Source of the DNA: Podospora pseudocomata
Taxonomy: Eukaryota; Ascomycota; Sordariomycetes; Sordariales; Podosporaceae
Direction: 5' to 3'
Assembly: GCF_035222375.1 (NCBI RefSeq)
Contig: NW_026946366.1
Span: 310,001-374,000 of the forward strand
DNA: 64,000 nt
How positions within the stretch are numbered: position 1 is the first letter of the stretch; every line of letters starts with the position of its first letter. Under the pieces are notes generated by a model. That model did not search any database. It was not told where the DNA came from and saw nothing but the letters and a program-made list of their open reading frames with translations. A program made the position numbers and the translations under genes. Of the stretch, positions 54,695 through 63,916 are shown piece after piece.

Positions 54695-56746
54695 ATGGAT
54701 GCGGGGTCAGTTGAGAAGAAGCCGCAGGAACCGAAGGCCAAGGGGAAAGCGGTGGACGAGAATCCCACGTCAGACAAGAGGATCACACGGTCCCAGGCTC
54801 ATTCAGGGCGTGGAAAAAGGAAAGGTGGTTCCGGGGGCTGGTCTTTATATCGCATTTCAGAGACGAGATTTGATGGGAAGACTGAGGAATTTCAAGGCGA
54901 CCCTGAAGATTCTGAAGCTGCTCGTGATGCAGCAGGAGAGTCTTCCAAGTTGGGGCCTGCTGATGTTCAGAAATCTCGTGACGAGGGAAAGGGTAAAGAG
55001 CGTGATGACAATGGCGGAAATGATGGTTGTAGAGGGGGTCATGGAGGGAACAGCGACGGTGACAAGAATGATGATGGCAAAAAGGGCGATGGAGATGGGC
55101 CAGGTGACAAGAAGAAGGGCAATGAAGAAGAGGAGGATGTGGAAAAAGAGGATGAGGAAGAGAAGGATGAGGAAAAGAAGGATGACAACGATCAGGCCAG
55201 CGGGCAGACCGGTCTTGAAGATACACCGGATGAAGAAGCCCCCAGGCCTGGCTCTTCCGGCTTTCAGCCTGCATCTAGGAGTCGAAAAAGATCCCGACCA
55301 TTATCTTCATCCTCGGCCGGTGGACAATCACCCAGACTTGGCTTTTCGCCTCGATCTAGAACTCGAGAAGCATCCCCACCATTTTTGACACCTTTGGCCC
55401 GTGGACAAACCCCTCGTCCCAAGCCTCAAGGAGGATCCCAACCATCATCTTCTTCGTTGGCCGGAGGAGAAACGCCCAGGCCTCGCCAAACGCGGGACGG
55501 TCGAAGAGCCCGCAGACCCAACCAAAGAGATTACCAAATGCTCGCCACGTACCGTGGACGCGGATCTTCAGCGGATTTGGGTGACCCTCGATTGGTACAA
55601 TCCAGATGGGATCCGACGGAGGCAAGTTGGCTGAACTTGAGTAACGGGGCCAGGATGCAATGGTCGGTAACACACCAGCCCGCAACATATCAGCCTGGCC
55701 CAGTAGAGCAGTCTGTAGAGCAGTCTGTAGAGCAGTCTGTAGAGCAGTCTGTAGAGCAGCCTGTAGAGCAGTCTGTAGAGCAGTCTGACCCAGAAGAGCA
55801 CGACAGTCTGAATTCTCTGTTCCCTCGCAACCTACTGTTGATACCTGACAGAAGGTCGCCACGTGACGTAATGAGACGGGTATCGGAGTGGGTTATTACG
55901 CAGGATTATGCGCCTTCACCCCTTTTGCAGACCATAGCATCATTTTCCGAAACGTCCTCGTCGACTTCACCAAGCCTCAACCTGGCAGCTTCGCCGACAT
56001 TCAACACACCTGCGAGGGGGGGATACTCGGTCTACGATGGTATAACCGGTAACGAACTTCCACCGGACCCTCCCCGGCCCCGTCGCGTGACGCCTTCTCC
56101 GCTGTCGCCCACTCCCGCGGTGCCCCCTCGCCCTGACGTTGAGGGTTCTTCGCGCCCTGGAAGTCCTCCGCCTGAGGGTGACTTGGACTCTTCTGACACT
56201 AACCGATATCTCCCCGACAGCCCGCTTCCCGACGAACGAGACATGTACCCATTGTTATTTTTTCCTCCCGGTGGCCCAATTTGCGCGATCAATTCCCCGG
56301 GGGGAAGAATCTTTCAGGTAGCCTCGCCGGGACCATCACTGGTTGTTGTCCACCGCGAATCGCAGTCCATTTTCGCCGTTCCACCTTCCAATGCCCGCTT
56401 TTCGCCCGGGGGTGAACCTCAACCGTTTGGAAGGTCTTATGGGTGTGGCACTTTGTTGCCGGGTCTTGTGAGTCCGCTTACTCGTGTTTCGCCCCGGGCT
56501 GAGCTGCTGCCGGCCCCGCCGGGTGTTTCGGAGACTGTGTATGAGAATCTGAATGGGATGGCTGGACGAGATGAGGAAGAGGGTGAACTTGGTAGTGCTG
56601 AAATGGATTTGGACGGGGATGAGAGTTCAGGTGATGAGGCTATGTCCAGGCTGAGTATCATGGGTCCAAGGGATGAGATTGGTAGTGTAGAAGGGGATTT
56701 GGATGAGGGTGAGAGCACAGGTGGTGAGGGTTCGTCTGTGCAGTAA
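54695..56746 (+). CDS. Disordered acidic protein, in frame with the ASX-domain gene
   Basis: The frame stays open for 702 codons after the TAG at 54638-54640; the first ATG is at 54695 (MDAGSVEKKPQEPKAKGKA), giving 683 residues. Composition changes stepwise: Lys/Arg-rich, then Asp/Glu/Gly-rich (EEEEDVEKEDEEEKDEEKKDD), then three related Ser/Pro-rich segments of about 26 residues (SRKRSRPLSSSSAGGQSPRL, SRTREASPPFLTPLARGQTPR, QGGSQPSSSSLAGGETPRPR), the VEQS tandem repeat at 55703-55786, and a Pro-rich and acidic end. No catalytic domain is visible. It could be a separate gene, or the same gene as the ASX-domain one if the TAG is spliced out, read through or an error. Confidence 0.55.
   Translation: MDAGSVEKKPQEPKAKGKAVDENPTSDKRITRSQAHSGRGKRKGGSGGWSLYRISETRFDGKTEEFQGDPEDSEAARDAAGESSKLGPADVQKSRDEGKGKERDDNGGNDGCRGGHGGNSDGDKNDDGKKGDGDGPGDKKKGNEEEEDVEKEDEEEKDEEKKDDNDQASGQTGLEDTPDEEAPRPGSSGFQPASRSRKRSRPLSSSSAGGQSPRLGFSPRSRTREASPPFLTPLARGQTPRPKPQGGSQPSSSSLAGGETPRPRQTRDGRRARRPNQRDYQMLATYRGRGSSADLGDPRLVQSRWDPTEASWLNLSNGARMQWSVTHQPATYQPGPVEQSVEQSVEQSVEQSVEQPVEQSVEQSDPEEHDSLNSLFPRNLLLIPDRRSPRDVMRRVSEWVITQDYAPSPLLQTIASFSETSSSTSPSLNLAASPTFNTPARGGYSVYDGITGNELPPDPPRPRRVTPSPLSPTPAVPPRPDVEGSSRPGSPPPEGDLDSSDTNRYLPDSPLPDERDMYPLLFFPPGGPICAINSPGGRIFQVASPGPSLVVVHRESQSIFAVPPSNARFSPGGEPQPFGRSYGCGTLLPGLVSPLTRVSPRAELLPAPPGVSETVYENLNGMAGRDEEEGELGSAEMDLDGDESSGDEAMSRLSIMGPRDEIGSVEGDLDEGESTGGEGSSVQ
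55703..55786 (+). repeat. 12-base coding tandem repeat (VEQS)7
   Basis: Seven near-perfect copies of the 12-base unit GTAGAGCAGTCT, one with Pro instead of Ser, adding VEQS tetrapeptides to the protein. Copy number is likely to vary between isolates. Confidence 0.9.
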
Positions 56747-57277
56747 TGATGTTGAGCGCTGGAGAGGGAAAAGGATGTTCTGAGCAGAGCGAGTTGGGAA
56801 TTGGGTTTTTTTTGGTGTCGGGGAGTTGTTTTGCCAAGAGATACCCCTTATTGGGCAGCGATAGGAAGTTTTTCTGGGCGAGAAGTAGAACAATAACGAG
56901 AATTTGATGATGCGACTGCCTTTTTATTTTTTTTGGTGCAGATAATATGTCTCATGCTACATATATACTCTGGTTCGAAGAAACTAAACCATTGTTGAAA
57001 GGGGCTGGGTTGTCACCCTTGCCACAAAATAATTAACATGGGAAGGAGGTTAACCCATATTATATTGTGTACCATGGCTTGTCGATAGGGCTTTGGAGAT
57101 ATTTGAAAGGGTTCTACTACTATTGAGGTATGGTTTATAGTATGGTACAGGTCAGCTTTGTTTTTGCTGTGCCAAGTATTTTGCGGGGAGGGTGGTGTGG
57201 CTGTCTTGTAAGGCGTGGTGACAAGAATGCTCTTGGGTGTATTGAGATGGCTGAAAGGGGGTATAGAAACCACCAAA
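56747..57277. other. Convergent 3' region
   Basis: Contains T8 and T9 tracts (56805, 56931) and no supported gene. Confidence 0.5.
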
Positions 57278-58384
57278 CTAAATCTCATCCTCCTCCTCAT
57301 CAAAATCGTCCTCCCTCCCCATGTCATACAATATCCTGCCCCCCTCCCCCCCACCCACCTCGGTCTGGGCGTCAAAGTAGGGGAGAACAACGCCTTCGCG
57401 GTCGCGGCGTTGTTTTTCGGTGAGGCCGAGGTTGAAGGTAGCCTGGATTCCTTCCCCCTCCTCTTCCGTTGTTGCTGTGGAAAAAGCGGGGTGGTCAGAC
57501 AGGAGGATCACTCCGCCGACACCCTTTGTTTGTTGTCGGTGTTGAGCGGTTGTTGTTGGGGGTGACGGGAAGAGGACGAACTTCTCTTGGACGACGCGGC
57601 CTGATTTGCGGCGGAGTTCCATCGTTATCACCACCCCTTGGGGGGAGGATGGGGGGCGGAGGGAGAGGAGGACGCCTTCGCGGGATGAGCGGAGGCCGAA
57701 GACGGGGGCGGGGAGGGATTTATCCTCTGCGGCTTTGGTGGCTAGGACGTGGGAGAGGGGGGTGAGGGTGAGGATCGAGGTGGAGAGGTGGGTTAGGACT
57801 GATAGAGGGGTTGGGGTGTAGGGGGTGGATTGGGGGAGAAGGGGGATGTCGGTGTGGTAGACTAGTAGACAAGAGGTGGTTAGGGGGGGGATGATGGATT
57901 GGAGGAAGGAGGGGAGGTGGGAGGGGGTCGAGAGGAGGGGGTGGATTGTATCGAAGAGTAAGATGTTTTCTAACGAGGGGGTTAGTGAGATATGAAGGGT
58001 ATGGGAGGGAAGACATACTTTGGTTTGGGGAGGAGGGGGAGGGTGTGACGTGGGGGATTATTTCGGAGGCGAGTTGTTGAAGAGATTTGTGACGGCCGCG
58101 GATGAAGACGTCGGCAAGGGGTGGCTTCTTGAGGGTAGAGAGGGCAATGAAGATTATTTTCGCTTTAGAGATCTGAGCAAGAGGTTAGTGATGAAGGTGG
58201 AATAAGGGGGTCAAAGGAGACACACCTTGGCTCGGGTCATGAACTCATTGAGGACTGGGTGAGCTGGCTGCTCGAGGTTGTCAAGAATGAGTGTGAGTGG
58301 TGAGGCTTTGTCGCGAAGATTCAGAAGCTTTTGGAGTAGGAGGAGCGAGTGCGAGCGGTGATGGGAGGCTGCTGAGGGCGACAT
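57278..58384 (-). CDS. ELP5: Elongator complex subunit Elp5
   Basis: Three reverse-strand exons (58384-58226, 58172-58019, 57969-57278) join in frame for 334 residues. The protein begins MSPSAASHHRSHSLLLLQKLLN with LTLILDNLEQPAHPVLNEF, continues KIIFIALSTLKKP...DVFIRGR, KNILLFDTI, and ends with the conserved C-terminal part NLGLTEKQRRDREGVVLPYFDAQ...GRILYDMGREDDFDEEEDEI. Elp5 (Iki1) forms, with Elp4 and Elp6, the RecA-like hexamer that helps Elongator modify wobble uridine in tRNA. Family match rests on the C-terminus and the ATPase-like fold pattern. Confidence 0.87.
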
Positions 58385-58890
58385 GATGGCTTTTGATATA
58401 TTAGGCTGCGAGACAGAAAGATTATCTGTGAACTTGTGAAGGTAGGTGTGTATGACTGACTGACGATGAGAGTTGAAAGTGAAGGTGAGTTAAAGTGGGG
58501 GCAGAAATCAGAGCTCGCAATGGGTGGTAAACTAGGTCCAACGGTGGGCTACTATGAAAGTCAAAGGAGATTCAAACCCTATATATTCAGCTATTTCAAA
58601 TCAGGGCAACTCGTTAAAGTATCCATATTCCACATCTGGCTACAGTTCATACAACCTCCAAAATGCTCTCCGATATCAAGCTCAACCCCGCCAAATTGAC
58701 AAGATCTCGAGACGCTCGGACCATCTGCCAGTGACGCTAAAAATACAGGGGGGTCTGGCCTACTGAACAATTAACGTGGTGCCCGCTCCCACATCGTTTC
58801 CCAGCAGCGCGGTCTGGAAATTTCCAAACTGCCTGCCGACGTCACTCCCGTTGAAATCGCATCGCAAATCAACAAACCCACTAAACGAAG
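58385..58890. other. Divergent promoter region of ELP5 and the snRNP27 gene
   Basis: No gene supported; two overlapping short open frames around 58466-58766 have no features. Confidence 0.5.
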
Positions 58891-59916
58891 ATGGCGGACA
58901 GAAACCACGGCAGCTCCCGTCGCGGAGGCGATAGATCACACTATGATAACAGAGACAGAGACAGAGACAGAGATCGCCGTCGCGACCAAGACAGGCGCAG
59001 AGACCGCGACGACGATAAGAGCAGACATCACCACCACGATCGGTCATCGCGCGATCATTACGGGAGGGATAGGGATAGCGACAGAGACAGAGACAGAGAC
59101 AGAGACAGAGACAGAGACAGAGACAGAGACAGAGACAGAGACAGGGACAGAGACAGAGATAGAGACAGAGATAGCAGAAGATACCGCTCTGGATCAAGAG
59201 ACAGAAATGACCGCAGGCGATCACGTTCTCCCCGAGGCGACAACAGGCGAGATGACAGGGGCAAAGGGTATCGTCAACGGGATGAGCCGAGAGGAGACAG
59301 GGAGAAGGATCGAGGAAATAACACCCCAGGTAATGCTGAGACTTTAGGCAGCGGTAAGTCACCTTCTGCTTCCCATTCTCGCTGCCACATTGCTAACAAA
59401 CTTCCAGAGAAACCACCCACCAAAGAACTTCAACCTCCCCAGCGCCGCCCCCCACCAGTCGGCTCCCCCAGTCGCTCAGAAAGCCCCGACAGAGGCTTCG
59501 ACCGCGAATTTGGTGGCAACAAACCCACGGAAACACTCCCCACCCGCTCCAAACCAACCAGCACCAACGCGTCGACCCCTGTCGCAGCACCTGTTTCTTT
59601 CAAGGTTAAGCCACGGGACGATCATGACGGGACATACTCTCGAGGCCGTAGCGAGGAACACGACGAGTACCACCAGTCAAGAGGGCGGTTCGATGCCGAC
59701 CCTATGGATGAGGACGAGGAAGACGACGTTGTCGTCGAGGACGACGGGCTGGACGACATGGCTGCTATGATGGGCTTTGGCGGGTTTGGCACGACGAAGG
59801 GAAAGAAGGTTACTGGAAACAATGTGGGAGCGGTCAAGAAGGAGAAGAAGACGGAGTATCGCCAGTACATGAACCGGGTTGGTGGTTTCAACAGGCCTCT
59901 GAGTCCCCCTCGTTAG
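58891..59916 (+). CDS. U4/U6.U5 tri-snRNP 27 kDa protein (SNRNP27/RY1 family)
   Basis: Two exons (58891-59353, 59408-59916) encode 323 residues. The first 150 residues are an Arg/Asp RD/RS-like tail with a GACAGA-rich repeat (about 59077-59165). The conserved C-terminal domain is complete: DDMAAMMGFGGFGTTKGKKV, EKKTEYRQYMNRVGGFNRPLSP, the RY1/SNRNP27 signature. The 54-base intron has no stop and is a multiple of three, so retained transcripts would add 18 in-frame codons. It has a normal GTAAGT donor, a GCTAAC branch site and a CAG acceptor, so it is probably spliced. The protein belongs to the tri-snRNP in nuclear pre-mRNA splicing. Confidence 0.91.
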   Translation: MADRNHGSSRRGGDRSHYDNRDRDRDRDRRRDQDRRRDRDDDKSRHHHHDRSSRDHYGRDRDSDRDRDRDRDRDRDRDRDRDRDRDRDRDRDRDSRRYRSGSRDRNDRRRSRSPRGDNRRDDRGKGYRQRDEPRGDREKDRGNNTPGNAETLGSGKSPSASHSRCHIANKLPEKPPTKELQPPQRRPPPVGSPSRSESPDRGFDREFGGNKPTETLPTRSKPTSTNASTPVAAPVSFKVKPRDDHDGTYSRGRSEEHDEYHQSRGRFDADPMDEDEEDDVVVEDDGLDDMAAMMGFGGFGTTKGKKVTGNNVGAVKKEKKTEYRQYMNRVGGFNRPLSPPR

Positions 59917-60443
59917 AGGCGACTGTAGGGCGACTGGGAGGGCACAAGTGGGAAGTACCAATTTACAATCTGTGTCGTTGGAATTGATCCCGTTTGTGAA
60001 GAGAGAGCAGCGCTGACAAGACATTTTGACGAGGGTCCCCGACACGGTGTAATGCCAGCTTCGCGCGAGCCATTATCCCATATGTACACGTATGGTTGGA
60101 TTTTCTGTAGAAAATTATCATTATCGCTGTTATCCTGCTGTTGTTGCTGTTTGTTGTTGTTGTTGTTGTTTGTTATGATCTTGACCGCTACTTACCTCAC
60201 CCCTGCATGATGCCTAAGGGTTAGGGTTATGATACGCTAGTCTCCAATTTTTTTTTTTCATGCATCAAAACCCCAAATAAGCGGAGCACCTTGATGGCGT
60301 TGCTTGCACCACCTCCTCTCACCAGCCACCCACTTGACCTTCTCACCTCACCCCCCACCCCCCCCCTCGCCCATTTCTTACGTTTTCTCTTCACCATCAA
60401 TCCACTCTCACCCCGATTTCGCAAACCTCTCCCTCATTTCAAA
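59917..60443. other. Intergenic between two forward genes
   Basis: Holds TTG triplets around 60135-60170, a short (TTAGGG)2-like motif at 60217-60231 and a T10 tract near 60249. No gene supported. Confidence 0.5.
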
Positions 60444-61276
60444 ATGGGCTCCTCCAAAAAAGACCGCGCGGAATCCGTCCTCAGCGCCCCCGCCCCCTCC
60501 ATCAAGAGCGAGAAGCGGGAGAAGAGATCGTCCAAGAAGTCGTCTTCCTCCAGACTGGAGGATGTAGCCGAGTCGGTTTATGAAGACGAACAACACAAGA
60601 AGCGTAAAAAGGAGAAGAAGGAGAAGAAGCGCAAGGCTGCTGCTGCGGAGGCGGAGGGCGAGGATGTAACTGCTACCGAAGAGGTGACTGACAACCTTCT
60701 CACCGCGGAGGACGAGAGGCCCAAGAAGAAGAAGAAGAACAAGAGGGATGATGATGATGAGGTGAAGAGGGTCAAGAAGAGGAAGGAGGAGGAGGAGGAG
60801 GAGGAGGAGGAGGAGGAGGAGGGGTCGGATGGGGGGAGACGATCAAGAGCAAGGAGTCGAGGCGGAAGAGGAGGGAGAGGGAGGAGGAGGAGGAGAAGGA
60901 GAGACGGAGGAGGGTGAGGAGAGAGAGGAAGAGGGCCAAGGGTGGGGAGACTGAAGAGGAGGGGGAGGAGAAACCTAAGAAGGAGAAGAAGGAGAAGAGG
61001 GAAAGGGAGGAGAACCCCCCCGCCACTACCGAAACCGCCCCTGCAGCCGACAACTGGCGCGTTGATGCCCTCTCTGGCGGAGAATCCCGCCAGTCCAAGT
61101 TCATGCGTCTGCTCGGCGGGGGCAAAAAGCCCACCACCACCACCACCACCACTCCCGGGTCTGCCCGTCCCCGTCTGGACATCAACCACGTCTCGGCAGA
61201 ACTCGAACAGCAGTTCAGCGCCGGCATCCGCCAGAAATTCGAGACTGGGGGGCAAAAACGTGGCCTGGGCGCGTGA
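60444..61276 (+). CDS. KNOP1-like nucleolar protein with SMAP domain (frame break)
   Basis: Starts at ATG 60444 (MGSSKKDRAESVLSAPAPS). The N-terminal half is a Lys/Glu-rich low-complexity region (KKRKKEKKEKKRKAAAAEAEGED, EEEEEEEEEEEEG). The C-terminal half, in another frame, is a Lys/Arg/Glu linker (IKSKESRRKRREREEEEE) and the small-acidic-protein (SMAP) domain NWRVDALSGGESRQSKFMRLLGG...ELEQQFSAGIRQKFETGGQKRGLGA. The halves are out of frame by one base at the GAG repeat/G6 run (60784-60836). One extra G would join them into a 277-residue protein, so this looks like an undercall or a recent indel, not an intron. The SMAP domain marks KNOP1-like proteins of the nucleolus. The stop is TGA followed by CTAG (61274-61280). 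Confidence 0.78.
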
Positions 61277-61801
61277 CTAGTGCTGGTTCTTGTGCTCGTA
61301 TTGTTCTTGATCTGTTGGCTGCCGGTGCTTGCCTTGTTAGCGTTTGAAGTGCGTGCGAAGTGGGAGTGGGCTGTGACGACTCACCAGCAGTTGTACTACT
61401 GGGTGAGGGTGAGGGATTTGGGCTTGTACTTTTGGGACAACAAGATGATGACCGGGAGGGTGGTGTTGTGGGGGGTGGTTGGGTGGGCCAACTGGGCGAG
61501 GTTTGGGCTGGAGATCAACAAGAACAAGAAGAACGGGTACAGGAACCGGAAGGAACAGAGGCATTTCCAGAGGGGGTATGAAGGGCAGAGGGGGTTTTGG
61601 GGTGGGAGAAAGGTGGAAGAGGTGGTGGAGGATAAGGAGCATGATTACCGGAAAGCGTTGAGGGAGAGTAGGGTGTATGCGGGCAGGAGGGAGTTTGAGG
61701 GGAGGAGGGAACACAAGGTTAGGGATTATGAGAGCCGGAGAGATTATGGGAGTCGGAGGGAGCACAGAGAGAGGAGGGAGTATGATGACCGCAGGGAGTG
61801 A
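61277..61801 (+). other. In-frame 174-codon open extension after the KNOP1-like stop
   Basis: Directly after the TGA stop the same frame stays open for 174 codons. It begins with a hydrophobic stretch (LVLVLVLFLICWLPVLALLAF), then a Trp/Tyr-rich region (WEWAVTTHQQLYYWVRVRDLGLYFWDN), a second hydrophobic patch near GRVVLWGVVGWANW, and an Arg/Glu-rich end with a recurring RREY/RREH-like motif. It lacks an early ATG (first Met about residue 56), so it is not obviously a separate gene. The stop context TGA-CTA-G is the best studied readthrough motif. Confidence 0.5.
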
Positions 61802-62220
61802 AAAGTCCGGGGATTAGCTGTAGATACAATGCTGCAAACTTGGGTCCATTTCGGCGCCGGAACACCAGCACGGTATATGGTATATGTATACAGAGAAGAA
61901 CAAGAACTCCAAAAGGCAAATCAATGGCTTTTTTCTCTTGGCCAATATGACAACAAAATCAACGCACAAAAAAAAAAAGACATGGTACAACAAGATGCGC
62001 AAACAAAATGGTTTGGCAACCTCCAGCCAGCGCCCGCTACCCTTCCTTGATGGGTGTTCCATCCCATCTCCGCGACCCGGTGTTTTTGGTGTGTATGCCC
62101 CCTCTGGCAGCATGGCTTTCAAAGGCTCGGCGGGAATGTATATTTCCTCTCCACCGCTCCTCTCAAATTTCCCGGTTCGGTGTACAAATTGACGTTTCGT
62201 GGTAGTAGTTGGTGGGCTAT
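61802..62220. other. Convergent 3' region
   Basis: Between the end of the forward extension and the stop of YSY6. A10 tract near 61968. No gene supported. Confidence 0.45.
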
Positions 62221-62576
62221 TTACCGGCCAAAGATACGGCTCAGCGCCTCAAAGACGAGACCGCCAAAGATGATGAAGCCTAGGACGCCTGTTTTTTTGT
62301 TTTTGTTGGTTTTATTGTCAGCAATTGCTGGGATATATGGTGTTGGGGGAGGAGAGAGGACGTACCCAACCACACGGGGCTGATTGGCGACTTGAGCTGC
62401 TCCTTGGGGACCTTCTTCTTGATCTGCTCGATGTTCTTGCCCATGCGCGCCTCGTTCTCCTTGGCGAACTTTTGGTTGGCTCGCCTTTGGGTGGGTGTTT
62501 GGGCCTGTTTAGCAGGTGGTATTAGTTACCGCATGGTAATTGATGTGGTTGTTGGTGGTGGTAGAGGGCGTACCAT
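62221..62576 (-). CDS. YSY6: Ysy6/RAMP4 (stress-associated ER protein) family
   Basis: Three reverse-strand exons: the first holds only the ATG (62576-62574), the second 62504-62366 and the third 62288-62221, giving 69 residues. The product MAQTPTQRRANQKFAKENEARMGK...KIEQ-like helix...PISPVWLGVLGFIIFGGLVFEALSRIFGR matches Ysy6/RAMP4/SERP1: a charged N-terminus and one C-terminal tail-anchor helix. Donors are GTACGC and GTACGT, acceptors CAG; the acceptor context CTGCTAAACAG is good. The three-base exon is unusual but gives exactly the conserved M-AQTP start. It acts at the ER translocon in yeast and mammals. Confidence 0.87.
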
Positions 62577-63138
62577 TGTGGGAGATGTGGTGTGTTATTT
62601 GTTGTGGTGGTGGTGGTGGTGGTGGTGGTGGTGGTGGTGATGGTGGTGGTGAAGCTCGAGAACGAGGACAGCTATCCTTCTGTGGTGTAGGTATGGTCGA
62701 AGTTGTGGTCCGTGGCGGAATAAACCCAGCAAGGAAACTGAACTGACTTATCGGCGGGTGGGTATCAGTCGTTAGGGGGGTTCGTAAAAAGGGAAGGAGG
62801 TGGGAATGGGGGATGTGAATACGAAAGAGACAGAATGGTTAAAGACTGGCCAGATTGCACACACCCCAGCACATATCTCGTACGGAGACCACCAGTTCAA
62901 GGGTCGCGAAGTTCAGGCCATCTGTCGTTGAGCACAGCAGCAAGCAGCCAGCGCGCTATCCACACGCCACGCGGGAGGAGCATGGACCGCCCCTGTGGGA
63001 CCTCAGCGGGGCTGGCAGGGCAGGGGTGGGGCCAATCAGTGGTGCTGATCTATCAGCAGCAGCGATAACTTCATGTGAAGCGAGTGCTTCTCACACCTCT
63101 TACCATTATATCTCATGAGCAGGCCAACAACAAACAAG
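62577..63138. other. Divergent promoter region with GTG repeat
   Basis: Between the start codons of YSY6 and the mitochondrial-like gene. No gene supported apart from the microsatellite. Confidence 0.5.
62604..62651. repeat. (GTG)n triplet repeat upstream of YSY6
   Basis: About 15 GTG units with one GATG interruption. On the YSY6 strand it is a (CAC)n tract about 28 bases before the ATG, probably inside the 5' leader. Confidence 0.88.
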
Positions 63139-63522
63139 ATGTCGCCCCTCAGAACAACCCTCCCCCGCCTCCCAGTCTCCAGACGCTCAATATTCACCCT
63201 CTCACAACTCAGACAATACTCCTCTTCCTCTCAAAAACCCACCTCCCAGACAGGAGTCTTCTACAAAGCCTGGACCAGACCAGTCGCCAAGACAGCCCTC
63301 CTCGCAGTATTTGTATACCAGCTGGCCTACTGGGGTTGGTCAAAGCTAGAGGTGGATGACATCAAGGAGCAAAAAAAAGGTATTGTACACTTCACCCAAA
63401 AACCATCAAGAGAAATAACTGACAACTAACAAGAAGACTGAACAAATCGAACAGCCGAGATCATCAGGCTGGAAGCCCAGGTCAAGAAACTGCAGGATGA
63501 CAAGAGGAGAGAGGAGAAATGA
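63139..63522 (+). CDS. Small probable mitochondrial protein with one membrane helix and coiled coil
   Basis: Two exons (63139-63379 and 63455-63522) give 102 residues. The N-terminus (SPLRTTLPRLPVSRRSIFTLSQLRQYSSSS) is basic, Ser-rich and without acids, like a mitochondrial targeting sequence. A helix AVFVYQLAYWGW near residue 65 may anchor it, and the spliced C-terminus (EIIRLEAQVKKLQDDKRREEK) is a short coiled coil. The donor GTATTG is weak; the acceptor AACAG and a CTAAC branch site are convincing. An in-frame ATG at 63115 would add eight residues. Family not recognised. Confidence 0.68.
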
Positions 63523-63916
63523 GGCATGAAATCTGTAGAATATACACAACCAAACCCTTTACTTGTAGCAACATGTTCAGTAATGAAGCCCAAAAAGCTC
63601 GGCGATCTACATCTCTCTGTATATGCTCACAATAACCACCTCCGTTCCATTCAAACAACCACCAAACGCCATCCCTCTACAATATCAAAATAACATGGTA
63701 TCCACGCACCGGTCCTTACAGATGATATACCAGACAAAAAGGAAAAGCCAAAAAACAATCGCTCGTTTACCTGCCCAAAACCCTCATACATGTTCCCTAA
63801 TAACGCCATTGCTAAGAAAAAATAGATAAATAAACTAAAAAAAGAAGAAAAAAAAGAAAAAAAAGAATAAAAAAAAAGAAGAAAAAAAAGAAAAAAATCT
63901 CATAACCCATAACCCA
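63523..63916. other. 3' region with A-rich tract
   Basis: Contains an A-rich run at about 63820-63897 (AAAGAAGAAAAAAAAG-like) with no gene. Confidence 0.5.
63820..63897. repeat. A-rich low-complexity tract
   Basis: Runs of A broken by single G or T, ending just before a CATAACCCATAACCC repeat. Confidence 0.75.
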
